From contig NZ_JAAVKI010000007.1 of assembly GCF_011806525.1 (NCBI RefSeq), positions 186,001 through 250,000 on the forward strand: a stretch of DNA of 64,000 nucleotides, read 5' to 3'. Made by a program: the position numbers and the translations under genes. Positions 56,785 through 64,000 of this stretch are shown here, piece by piece (the first letter of the stretch is position 1; every line of letters starts with the position of its first letter). The notes beneath the pieces were generated by a model, which did not search any database, was not told where the DNA came from, and saw only the letters and a list, made by a program, of their open reading frames with translations. This DNA is from Thalassospira sp. HF15 (GTDB lineage Bacteria > Pseudomonadota > Alphaproteobacteria > Rhodospirillales > Thalassospiraceae).

Positions 56785-56990
56785 GATTTGCCCCCGCACA
56801 TTGATTTTGGTCGATTTCGATCGCGCACATCTAAGCCGGATTATTACAGCATGGTCAATGTGATATTGTGTGTCTCTGCCCTGATTTCGGGGCATGGCTG
56901 AAAGTCGGGCATTTGTTGGCAAAAAGAATAACAAACCTCTTGCCAAGGGCGGTGTTTGTCCGTATTTTCCGCGCCACAAAATGAATCGTG

Positions 56991-57066
<76 letters not shown>

Positions 57067-57077
57067 TTTGATTTACA

Positions 57078-57110
57078 AAACCCCGTCGGGACATTCCCGA
57101 CGGGGTTTTG
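57078..57110 (+). terminator. Terminator after tRNA-Thr
   Basis: A perfect 15-bp stem AAAACCCCGTCGGGA / TCCCGACGGGGTTTT with a CAT loop. Confidence 0.92.
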
Positions 57111-57282
57111 TGTTTATTCTGCACTGCCAGAAAATTTGCAACCGCCAATTGCTGGCAAAACTTTTCACATCCCATGGCTAGAAGCGTCTGTTTGCAAGGA
57201 ACCGTTATAACTTCTTGCAGATCAAGGGCGGCATGATAGCGGCCCTTTTGAGTGCTGCAAGGCACCATTGGGGAGTGCAGGC

Positions 57283-58809
57283 ATGACCGACAGTGACGCG
57301 CCCAAACCAGCCAAGGCTTCTGGCAAAACAAGCAGCAAGCCCGAGAACGGGAAAAACGCATCCGAAGCCGGAGCGGCAGAGGCCGAGAACAATCTGCAGG
57401 AACCAAGCGAAAATCCCACAGCAGGCAGTCCCGAGCAAGCTGCCATGGATATGATGGCATCCCTTTGTCGTAACTTGGGGATGACTGGATTTGCCGCAGA
57501 TTCTTCTGGCACGCAAGATCAGCAGCCGCAACCGATGGAAACCGCATTTCAGATCATTCAGCGCTATTTGCTTGATGGTGATGTGAATGCCGCTGTACCG
57601 ACACCTGATCTGGCTTCGGGCAGCTATTCCGAGGGATTTGGCGGATTGGGAGAGAGTTACATGCCAGGCGAACACACCGAACATCAAGGTACAGCCACCA
57701 CCAGCGCGGCGCATGTGAGCGATGCCACATGGGGTGTCCGCACCACCCATGCTGACGGCAGCACGACCAATATGAGCGGCCCGATCATCCGGGATGACAT
57801 GTTCCGAACCGCAATGCCATCGCTTGAGGGCAAGGCGGAAGGTGGATCTGACACGCCGGACTGGTCGATCAGCATGGAACAGGGTCATCCCCAATCGCCG
57901 ACAAAGACCACGGCCCAAACAGCTGTTGTCGCCAGAATGCAGGCATCCGATGCGCCGATATCCTTGCGAAAATGGTCGCTACATGTCGGGATATCGCCAG
58001 ATGGCCAGTCAGAACTTTCGGTCACGGTGCCAAACGCGGTCCCGTCACTGTTGCGCGCGCTATTGTTTGATACGGCTGATGCGGATGGTGCCGCATCGCA
58101 GCTTTCAGAAGTTCCGGTTTATGGCGGGCCGCCACATGCGCTTCATCTGGAACAAACTGTTGGCACCACAGGCAGCGAAACAACACCTGATCTGGCCCTG
58201 ATCCGATTGATTTTTGCCGATCACGCACCGGTGCCGATCCATCTGGAATATACCGGCACCCTGCCCAGTCCGATTGTGGCCGGCAGTGTCGCGGTCGGAC
58301 CAAACAGCAATGTTCCGTTCTGGGTACAGATCACCCCACCCAGCGAGGGCAAAAAGGGCGCTGGTCTGGTTGTTCTGGTCCGCTATGAACCAGAAACCAG
58401 TTTTGACGTCACCGCCCAGTTGATGACCGAGGCCCGCAAAAGCACCCCGACAGCGATCCTGAGCTGTAGCGCACAAAACGACCATTCGGCTTGCCGCGCG
58501 GCAAGCATGATTTCAGACAGCCGGGGACGGCTTGAAACCAGCCTTACCGGCCTTCCGGATGATCCCGATGCAGCGCAGCTTAAAAAGTACGGCTTTATTC
58601 CGCCGGCCTTCATGCTGGAAACGGACAAGGCCCCCTCAGCAACGGCCAAAGCAACTGCGCAAAACAATACGTCCGGCGATACAAACGGCGATGCAAACAA
58701 CAAGCCCGATCCCAAGCAAACCGAAACCAAACCAATCAGCCGCACGACCAAGGGCAAGACCGGAAATGCGGGCAGCTCTGGCGGCGGTAGCAAGGGAGGA
58801 AGCTCATGA
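57283..58809 (+). CDS. Uncharacterised 508-residue protein of the R-body locus
   Basis: No family recognised. Residues 1-60 are low-complexity (Lys, Ala, Glu, Ser). A short helical part follows (AMDMMASLCRNLGMTG; METAFQIIQRYLLDGD), then another disordered stretch. About 210-430 looks folded and beta-rich (LRKWSLHVGISPDGQSELSV; VPIHLEYTGTLPSPIVAGSV; GAGLVVLVRYEPETSFDV). The tail is Asn/Thr/Lys-rich and ends Gly/Ser-rich. No signal peptide or membrane segment. The ATG at 57283 follows GGGGAG. It overlaps the next gene by four bases and lies two genes upstream of the sigma factor, so it is probably part of the locus. Confidence 0.75.
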   Translation: MTDSDAPKPAKASGKTSSKPENGKNASEAGAAEAENNLQEPSENPTAGSPEQAAMDMMASLCRNLGMTGFAADSSGTQDQQPQPMETAFQIIQRYLLDGDVNAAVPTPDLASGSYSEGFGGLGESYMPGEHTEHQGTATTSAAHVSDATWGVRTTHADGSTTNMSGPIIRDDMFRTAMPSLEGKAEGGSDTPDWSISMEQGHPQSPTKTTAQTAVVARMQASDAPISLRKWSLHVGISPDGQSELSVTVPNAVPSLLRALLFDTADADGAASQLSEVPVYGGPPHALHLEQTVGTTGSETTPDLALIRLIFADHAPVPIHLEYTGTLPSPIVAGSVAVGPNSNVPFWVQITPPSEGKKGAGLVVLVRYEPETSFDVTAQLMTEARKSTPTAILSCSAQNDHSACRAASMISDSRGRLETSLTGLPDDPDAAQLKKYGFIPPAFMLETDKAPSATAKATAQNNTSGDTNGDANNKPDPKQTETKPISRTTKGKTGNAGSSGGGSKGGSS

Positions 58810-59321
58810 CCGGTCCGGCCCAAAATGATATTACGACGGCAAGCGGTCGCAAGGATGCCGTCAGAAAGGCGTTTAATCAGGAATATCTTGCAACCCAGCA
58901 GGCCATGTCAAAAGCGGCCGAACGGGCACGTGCGCAGGTGCTTGATCAAAAACAGACCATTGCAAGCCATGCCCATAACGTAAGCTCCGGCGCCCAGGCA
59001 CCACAGCCACCAATTGGTGCTCAGACCACAGGACAGCCGACCGCATCCCCCTCACAAGGTTCACAACCGGGCCTGCATGCCGGGGCGCCACAGATGGTGT
59101 CTGACCCAAACGCGCAAAATGGTCAGCAGGTGATGTTCGAGATCGCCAATGAAATCCGCAACATCATCGCGCTCGAGATCGATTTGCGGATGCAGGCACT
59201 GTCTGAAAAAGTAGAAACAGCCCTTGCCGAGGCATTTCCGGCACGCCAACCAGACCAGGAAGACAAGCCCGAAACGTCCGGCGCTTCGCCACAGGAACCA
59301 CCAAAAGGCAAGAAAACCTAG
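58806..59321 (+). CDS. Uncharacterised 171-residue protein of the R-body locus
   Basis: No family recognised. The N-terminal third is helical (RKDAVRKAFNQEYLATQQAM, then SKAAERARAQVLDQKQ). The middle is a Gln/Ala/Pro/Gly-rich linker. A second amphipathic helix follows (NGQQVMFEIANEIRNIIALE, then IDLRMQALSEKVETAL), and a Pro/Lys tail closes it. The helices could form coiled coils. Its start overlaps the stop of the preceding gene (ATGA), so the pair is translationally coupled and may act as a complex. Confidence 0.75.
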   Translation: MTGPAQNDITTASGRKDAVRKAFNQEYLATQQAMSKAAERARAQVLDQKQTIASHAHNVSSGAQAPQPPIGAQTTGQPTASPSQGSQPGLHAGAPQMVSDPNAQNGQQVMFEIANEIRNIIALEIDLRMQALSEKVETALAEAFPARQPDQEDKPETSGASPQEPPKGKKT

Positions 59322-59564
59322 GCGCAGGGCCATCGACCGAACATGGTCGAAACACCAACAATAATAACAAGCGCATCAATGCGCGATGTCGCGTCCCGAC
59401 AAGTCCTACGCCCCGCATTGCGACGGCTGTGCCGTTGCGTATATCGATACAACTTTAGGATGTAAAAAAACTTTTCTTCACATTTTAGTTGCGGCTACGT
59501 CATAATGATTACCGCAAAACCCAATCATCCTATGGTTGTATTCAACCAACCGGAGGGGTCCATA

Positions 59565-60773
59565 GTGCAGAATGAAAAGAACAGTCCGCAGGATGAGGCA
59601 ACCCTGACAGAAGCCGAGATCAGCTTTGCCAAAACGCTTGAGCAAAGCCTTACGCTGGCGTTGGGCGATGATGACAAGGTGACGTCGATCTGGTCACGTT
59701 TGAAACCGGAACAGCGCGCGCGGATCGCCGAAGACTATCTGGCAAAACTTGCCAAATCGGAAAATCCGGACAAGCTGTCGACCGATACGAACTGGTCAGG
59801 GGTAAGCATTGATACCGCGCTTGATGCACATGCCATCAGCCAACCGACAGAACCGGTGATAGACGCAGAGCAAACCTCTTCCCCGGTGACCAATCAACCT
59901 GACAATTCTGCGCGCCCGCCACATACCGGGCAACAACAATACAGCCCGCCACCCGGTTACCCGGCTGACTTCAATCCGCTGGCCGGTTTTCCCGGACTTG
60001 AACCATCGCGCACCGGACCAAGCCCGGAAGACATCATTGCCGGTGCGTTGGGCACGCCGGGTGCAAACCCGACAGATCCGCTCGATATCCTCCGTGGTCT
60101 TGTTCCGGGGGCAGACAGCCCGGCCCTGCGCCAACCGGTCAAGCAAGCACCGGTCACGCCAACGGCCCCTTCAGCGCCACAGGAAAATCCCGATACCGCC
60201 GAACAACCAATACCGCAAGGCCACCCGCAGCAAGAAGCCGATTTGGGCCCTGCCGCGCCGAATTTCTGGCCGCTTTGGATTGATCAGCAGGACACGCTTT
60301 TAAAACAATGTCTGAAACTGATGTCCGGCAATATGGACGATGCGCAGGATGCGCTGTCCGAGGCGATGGTCAAGGCATCGACCAAGTTCGAAGATTCCAT
60401 GGATGAGATCCGCAATCATCGCGCCTGGCTTTCACGCATTGTCCATAATGCCTGCATTGATTTGCATCGCCAGAACCGACGCAAGGCGGAATACCGCGAA
60501 GAAACCCATGGCGCGGCCGATACGCCGGCCTCCCCCATGACTGCCCCGATCACACCAAGCCCCGAAGAATCCTATCTGGCGGGTGAAAAACTTGATCAGC
60601 TTGAAACGGCTCTTCTGGCGATGCAGGAAAAACTGCGCAAACCGCTTCTGATGCGCTGTGTCCAGGACCGTACTTATGACGAGATCGCAAGTGCCCTTGG
60701 ACTAAGCAACTGTGCCGTGCGCAAGCGCGTTCAGCTCGCACGTGAACATCTCAGGGCATCGGGCATTCAATAA
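59565..60773 (+). CDS. ECF-like sigma factor with long disordered N-terminus
   Basis: 402 residues. Sigma region 2 lies at about 235-310 (FWPLWIDQQDTLLKQCLKLM; DDAQDALSEAMVKASTKF; HRAWLSRIVHNACIDLHRQN). Region 4 is at about 345-400, with the helix-turn-helix TYDEIASALGLSNCAVRKRV. The first 230 residues are unlike normal ECF factors: a short helical segment, then a Pro/Gln/Thr-rich disordered region. I chose GTG at 59565 because GGAGGGG ends six bases before it; an ATG at 59505 has no such site. No anti-sigma gene is evident. It probably drives the reb genes that follow. Confidence 0.88.
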   Translation: MQNEKNSPQDEATLTEAEISFAKTLEQSLTLALGDDDKVTSIWSRLKPEQRARIAEDYLAKLAKSENPDKLSTDTNWSGVSIDTALDAHAISQPTEPVIDAEQTSSPVTNQPDNSARPPHTGQQQYSPPPGYPADFNPLAGFPGLEPSRTGPSPEDIIAGALGTPGANPTDPLDILRGLVPGADSPALRQPVKQAPVTPTAPSAPQENPDTAEQPIPQGHPQQEADLGPAAPNFWPLWIDQQDTLLKQCLKLMSGNMDDAQDALSEAMVKASTKFEDSMDEIRNHRAWLSRIVHNACIDLHRQNRRKAEYREETHGAADTPASPMTAPITPSPEESYLAGEKLDQLETALLAMQEKLRKPLLMRCVQDRTYDEIASALGLSNCAVRKRVQLAREHLRASGIQ

Positions 60774-60940
60774 GCGATACCTTGGGCAAAAAAATAATCA
60801 CCAGGCCAAAAAAGACGCGTCACAACGATAAACACCCAGCGTCGATAGACTGAAAACGGGACGGCGAAACCCCGACAGAAACACGATAGAAACACAACAG
60901 CAAGCAGCATACCGCAAAGCGTAACGAAGGAGAGTTTACA

Positions 60941-61264
60941 ATGGCGATTCCGACCCCGGTAAATGGTCAGATCACTGATGCTGTCACCCAGGCTAACGTG
61001 AAAGTTCTGGGCGACGCCCCGGCAATGGCAATGGGCTCGATCTTCCAGTCCCTCGCACATTCCACCGGCATTCTTTATGAAAACGCCGTCAGCGCCCAGC
61101 AGCAGATCGGCATCACCTCGCAGGCCGCAACCAACCAGGGTGTCATCCAGATCTACTCGGTCGACACGATGGCAGACTCTGTTGCGACCTCGAAAATTGC
61201 CAAAAGCGACGTACCCGACAACATGCTGTCGCTTCTTACTGCCCTGCAGGCAACCAAGGGCTGA
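60941..61264 (+). CDS. RebB-family R-body protein, paralogue 1
   Basis: 107 residues with the RebB core NGQITDAVTQANVKVLGDAP (about 8-27), a Gln/Ala-rich helical middle and a C-terminal PDNMLSLLTALQATKG. RebB-type proteins are small hydrophobic-helical subunits that polymerise into R-bodies in Caedibacter and other bacteria. AAGGAGA precedes the ATG. It is the first of seven paralogues and follows the sigma factor after 167 bases. Confidence 0.93.
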   Translation: MAIPTPVNGQITDAVTQANVKVLGDAPAMAMGSIFQSLAHSTGILYENAVSAQQQIGITSQAATNQGVIQIYSVDTMADSVATSKIAKSDVPDNMLSLLTALQATKG

Positions 61265-61299
61265 TTTCCGCAAAACTTCTGGCCCGGATGGCCGGTTTC

Positions 61300-61337
61300 A
61301 AATCGGGCGGTCGCAGATGGATGCGATCGCCCGATTT
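61300..61337 (+). terminator. Strong hairpin between reb1 and reb2
   Basis: A 16-bp stem (AAATCGGGCGGTCGCA, one G-U pair) with a six-base GATGGA loop, followed after about 14 bases by seven T. It may terminate part of the transcripts or protect the upstream mRNA. Confidence 0.7.
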
Positions 61338-61505
61338 CTGTTTGACCGTGCTTTTTTTCCAGCCCCCATGTTTTGACCATCACGGCATCACAGGGGCTTA
61401 AGCTCCCCGTCAAACCTTTGGACGCACGATATGCGGAAAGGGAGCGGTCTGGCCGAGGCCTTCGTTTTCCTTCCGGTACATTCAAAAGCAATCAGGAGAT
61501 ACACA

Positions 61506-61829
61506 GTGGCTGATAACACTCCGCTCAATGGTCAGATCACCGATTCTGTCACGCAGGCTAATGTGAAAGTTCTTGGCGATGCTCCGGCAATGGCAATGGG
61601 GGCAATCTTCCAGTCCCTCGCACATTCCACCGGCATTCTTTATGAGAACGCCATCAGCGCCCAGCAGCAAGTCGGTGTCACCTCGCAGGCTGCAACCAAC
61701 CAAGGGGTCATCCAGATCTATTCTATCGACACGATGGCAGGTGCGGTTGGGACCGCCAAAATCGCCAAAAGCGATACCCCAGACAATATGCTGTCGCTTC
61801 TCACAACGCTTCGCGCGACGGCAGGCTAA
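61506..61829 (+). CDS. RebB-family R-body protein, paralogue 2
   Basis: 107 residues, nearly identical in layout to paralogue 1: LNGQITDSVTQANVKVLGDA, SQAATNQGVIQIYSIDTMAG, PDNMLSLLTTLRATAG. The start is GTG at 61506 preceded by AGGAG with a seven-base spacer; translation from GTG may lower its dosage. Its leader is a diverged copy of the leader of paralogue 3, pointing to tandem duplication. Confidence 0.92.
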   Translation: MADNTPLNGQITDSVTQANVKVLGDAPAMAMGAIFQSLAHSTGILYENAISAQQQVGVTSQAATNQGVIQIYSIDTMAGAVGTAKIAKSDTPDNMLSLLTTLRATAG

Positions 61830-61882
61830 CTTTCAGTCGGTCGAAAGCATAAATCTTTCGGCCTGTCTGGCCATTTTCCGAT

Positions 61883-61912
61883 CAGGCGGTTGTATTGATC
61901 TGCGACCGCCTG
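61883..61912 (+). terminator. Hairpin between reb2 and reb3
   Basis: CAGGCGGT / ACCGCCTG stem with a 14-base loop, in the same relative position as the reb1-reb2 hairpin, though its sequence has diverged and no T-run follows directly. Confidence 0.5.
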
Positions 61913-62077
61913 TTTCGGGTTTGGCCATCCTGTTTCGAAGGCCCAAGTTTTTACCAGGCCTGCGTCACAACACCCAAAGCCCTCCGTCATTTGTCTGACC
62001 GCAAGACATGCGGAAAGGGCCGGTTGCAAGCCTTGCATTTGGGATCGGCACTTCTTTAGGCAATCAGGAGATACACA

Positions 62078-62413
62078 ATGGCTGATAACACTCCGGTCAA
62101 TGGTATGATTACCGACGCTGTCACCCAGGCCAATGTCAAGGTCATGGGTGATGCGCCGGCAATGGCCATGGGCTCGCTTTACCAGTCGCTGGCGCACTCG
62201 CATGGCATTCTCTACGAGAACGCTGTCAGCAGTCAGCATCAGGTGGGCATTTCCTCGCAGGCGGCCACCAATCAGGGCGTCATTCAGGTCTACTCCGTCA
62301 ACACCATGGCGGGGGCTGTTGCGACCTCGAAGCTGGCCGCAAGCGACGTTCCCGACAATATGCTTTCGCTGTTGTCGGCTCTCAAGGCAACGACCGGTAC
62401 GGCCGTGTCTTAA
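62078..62413 (+). CDS. RebB-family R-body protein, paralogue 3
   Basis: 111 residues. The core is NGMITDAVTQANVKVMGDAP, then SQAATNQGVIQVYSVNTMAG and PDNMLSLLSALKATTG with a four-residue extra tail. It starts with ATG in the same AGGAGATACACA context as paralogue 2. A true intrinsic terminator follows, so genes 1-3 form the first reb unit. Confidence 0.93.
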   Translation: MADNTPVNGMITDAVTQANVKVMGDAPAMAMGSLYQSLAHSHGILYENAVSSQHQVGISSQAATNQGVIQVYSVNTMAGAVATSKLAASDVPDNMLSLLSALKATTGTAVS

Positions 62414-62441
62414 CATCAAGAATGGTTTCGCCGCCAACACC

Positions 62442-62473
62442 GCCCGGCATGCATGCGCTTGCCGGGCTTTTTT
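62442..62473 (+). terminator. Intrinsic terminator after reb3
   Basis: GCCCGGCA / TGCCGGGC perfect stem with a ten-base loop followed by six T and CTTTC. Confidence 0.9.
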
Positions 62474-62540
62474 CTTTCACAAACATCAAGGCCGCACGTC
62501 ATCACGATACGCACCACTTCCGCCAGCCAAGGAGACGGAC

Positions 62541-62840
62541 ATGCCATCGGCACCACCCGCGCAAGACGGCAAAAAACCCCCGCACAACCATGTTGAACAA
62601 AGTGACGACATGCGCCATTGCGAGGTTTCCGATCAAATCACCGACAGCGTCGCCCAGACCAATGTCGCCACCATGGGGGCAGGTCCGGGTTATGCCGCCC
62701 TGCAATCCATGCTGGGACAGGCGCAGTCGCAGAACATCCTGATGGCGAACATGGTCTCTGCCCAGAAGCAGAACGCCATGATTGGCATGACGACCATGAC
62801 CCAAAGCGTTCTGCAAATGATGAATCGTCGCAACCAATAA
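62541..62840 (+). CDS. RebB-like protein, paralogue 4 (divergent)
   Basis: 99 residues. A 28-residue hydrophilic N-terminal extension (Pro/Lys/His-rich) precedes the core SDQITDSVAQTNVATMGAGP. The helical part is Met/Gln-rich (QSQNILMANMVSAQKQNAMI) and it lacks the C-terminal NMLSLL segment of paralogues 1-3. AAGGAGA precedes the ATG. It begins a second unit with paralogues 5 and 6. Confidence 0.85.
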   Translation: MPSAPPAQDGKKPPHNHVEQSDDMRHCEVSDQITDSVAQTNVATMGAGPGYAALQSMLGQAQSQNILMANMVSAQKQNAMIGMTTMTQSVLQMMNRRNQ

Positions 62841-62851
62841 GGATTATCCCG

Positions 62852-63160
62852 ATGAGCAACCCAAATGAAGTCGACGAACAGATCACCGACAGCGTAACCC
62901 AGACCAACACATCGGTTATTGCCAATGGTCCGGCGATGGGGGCAATGCAGTCCTATCTGTCGCAGGCCCAGGCGCAAGGGATCCTGTTTGCCAATATGGT
63001 CAATGAGCAACAGCAACAGGCGGTTGCAAGCCTTGCAACCACCATGGAATGCGCCAAGGCGACCCTTTCGGTTCAGGACAGCAAACCCAATTTTTTTACC
63101 AGCGCCGCCCCGGTGAGTCGTCCGCAGAAACCGGCGGACGTCAACAACAACCCAACCTGA
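62852..63160 (+). CDS. RebB-like protein, paralogue 5, with possible -1 frame extension
   Basis: 102 residues in the 0 frame. The core is DEQITDSVTQTNTSVIANGP, then QAQAQGILFANMVNEQQQQA. After codon 79 comes T-TTT-TTT (63091-63097) in exact X-XXY-YYZ phase. A -1 shift there would replace the last 20 residues by 78 different ones (about 160 in all), ending at 63333 where the stop overlaps the start of paralogue 6. The 0 frame simply ends in NNNPT. It lies 11 bases after paralogue 4. A homopolymer sequencing error is the alternative. Confidence 0.8.
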   Translation: MSNPNEVDEQITDSVTQTNTSVIANGPAMGAMQSYLSQAQAQGILFANMVNEQQQQAVASLATTMECAKATLSVQDSKPNFFTSAAPVSRPQKPADVNNNPT

Positions 63161-63333
63161 AGCTCGGCGCGGGTTCATCGGATGATGGTGAAGACACCGG
63201 TCAGCAAGAGACGGAAGCCCACTGGTATGAATCCGCATGGGGCGAGATGGATGAACGGTTTCGCAGCACCACCCAGCCGGGTGATGGCAGCAACTCCGCA
63301 GGAACCGGCGAAAGCAGCGAGGTCATAGCATGA
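63091..63333 (+). other. Slippery heptamer and -1 frame extension of reb5
   Basis: From T-TTT-TTT at 63091-63097 the -1 frame reads without a stop to TGA at 63331-63333. It is Gly/Ser/Glu/Gln-rich (e.g. SSDDGEDTGQQETEAHWYES), with no usable start codon except an ATG at 63247. A CGTCCGC/GCGGACG hairpin lies at 63119-63140. Without this extension, 170 bases between paralogues 5 and 6 would be non-coding in an otherwise compact unit. Confidence 0.55.
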
Positions 63334-63554
63334 GTGATATCGTCAATCCGCAAGTCACCGATGCCGTAACCCAGACCAACGTCAAGGTCCTGGGCGAAAG
63401 CCCGGCCCAGGCGGTTTCCATCGCCATGCAGTCGCATTCACATGCCACCGGCCTTGCCATGGAAAACGCCACCCTGACACAGGGCAACATGCAGCAGGTC
63501 GCCAACACCTCGACGTCAAAGCTTGTTGCGATGATTACCGCTCAGGCGGGCTGA
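63330..63554 (+). CDS. RebB-like protein, paralogue 6 (short)
   Basis: 74 residues, consisting of little more than the core: NPQVTDAVTQTNVKVLGESP, then QSHSHATGLAMENATLTQGN and a Thr/Ser-rich end. It is shorter than the usual RebB (about 105). The ATGA overlap with the -1 frame extension of paralogue 5 suggests translational coupling to that frame. Confidence 0.85.
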   Translation: MSDIVNPQVTDAVTQTNVKVLGESPAQAVSIAMQSHSHATGLAMENATLTQGNMQQVANTSTSKLVAMITAQAG

Positions 63555-63637
63555 TGGTTTGGCAAATTTGATCACAATCGCGTCCGTGCGACGTCTAGAG
63601 GTGTGCGGTCAGATCGATCGCTTTTTCGGAGGATAAC

Positions 63638-63961
63638 ATGGCAATTCCAACCCCGGTGAATGGTCAGATTACTGACTCTATTACCCAGAGTGCGGTCAGT
63701 GTTCTTGGCTCTGCGCCTGCCAATGCGATGGGCGCGATTTATCAAAGTGCAGCGCACTCGACATCGATCCTGTTCCAGAACGCGGTTCAGGCACAGCAAC
63801 AGGCGTCGATGTGTTCGCAGGCAGCCACCAACCAGGGCGTGATGCAGCTGTATTCCGTCAACACCATGGCGGGCGCACAGGCCACCGCCAAACTGGGACG
63901 GTCCGACACCAGCGATACACTTTTGACACTTCTTGTAATTTTGGCAGCAACCCGCCGCTAG
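63638..63961 (+). CDS. RebB-family R-body protein, paralogue 7
   Basis: 107 residues, close in length and layout to paralogue 1, starting MAIPTPVNGQITDSITQSAV, with SQAATNQGVMQLYSVNTMAG and ending in AATRR. GGAGG lies eight bases before the ATG. An 83-bp gap separates it from paralogue 6. The locus probably continues beyond the window. Confidence 0.92.
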   Translation: MAIPTPVNGQITDSITQSAVSVLGSAPANAMGAIYQSAAHSTSILFQNAVQAQQQASMCSQAATNQGVMQLYSVNTMAGAQATAKLGRSDTSDTLLTLLVILAATRR

Positions 63962-64000
63962 GCACCTGACCGGTTCGGTCATTTGGACCGACAATGGTCA

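Noticed and set aside
57190-57230. EcfG-type promoter (GGAAC at 57198) before the first R-body locus gene
   Set aside because: GGAAC is present, but no CGTT lies at the required 16-17-base spacing.
63049-63333. Independent gene in the -1 frame overlapping reb5
   Set aside because: The only early ATG is deep inside reb5 without a ribosome-binding site; extension through the slippery site explains the frame better.

Overview
The window looks like chromosomal DNA of an alphaproteobacterium of the Rhodospirillales type. Thalassospira is my best guess, from gene order, moderate GC and protein style; no 16S rRNA is present to prove it. The first 34 kb is mostly housekeeping. It holds rplI, dnaB, alr, an MlaEF pair, radA, cvpA, purF and an SDR (1-10,000). 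A three-gene ABC importer with a formyl-THF cyclo-ligase-like protein and a divergent RpiR regulator follows (10,070-15,132). Next come a cytochrome c, der, bamB and a YfgM-like protein (15,252-19,480), small envelope and hypothetical genes, a lone FliN, a PLP enzyme, Hsp20 and an ene-reductase (19,976-25,391). groESL has a perfect CIRCE operator, and glmS and glmU close the section.

From about 34.8 to 40.1 kb the base composition and content change. There is an AT-rich methyltransferase with a C-terminal Trm112-like zinc ribbon, a decayed fragment of the 3' end of a dehydratase gene, a short coding remnant, and a six-haem cytochrome c. The decayed fragment and the intact dehydratase gene (40,148-41,896) form a direct repeat of about 400 bp flanking the cytochrome, so this is an insertion or rearrangement hot spot. 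The intact IlvD/EDD-family dehydratase sits beside a ChvE-GguA-GguB type sugar ABC transporter and a divergent GbpR-like LysR regulator, suggesting uptake and oxidative catabolism of arabinose or galactose (40,148-47,229).

After an AAA NTPase, a thermonuclease-like protein and a zinc-less MsrB comes a tight six-gene operon on the minus strand (49,068-55,025). It encodes a Fe3+/sugar-phosphate type ABC importer, a metallo-beta-lactamase-fold hydrolase, a histidine phosphatase and a HAD phosphatase. A DeoR regulator lies divergently, and the same 12-bp motif occurs in opposite orientation beside each of the two start codons. The likely theme is import and dephosphorylation of an organophosphate.

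The most striking part is the last 7 kb, immediately downstream of a tRNA-Thr gene (56,991-57,066). It holds two uncharacterised low-complexity proteins, an ECF-like sigma factor with a long disordered N-terminus, and seven RebB-family genes packed into 3 kb. This is an R-body (refractile body) locus: in Caedibacter, proteins of this family form coiled protein ribbons that unroll. Three reb genes share a duplicated leader and are separated by hairpins. One reb gene carries a perfectly phased T-TTT-TTT slippery heptamer leading into a 79-residue extension in the -1 frame that ends by overlapping the next reb start. The locus runs off the right edge of the window.
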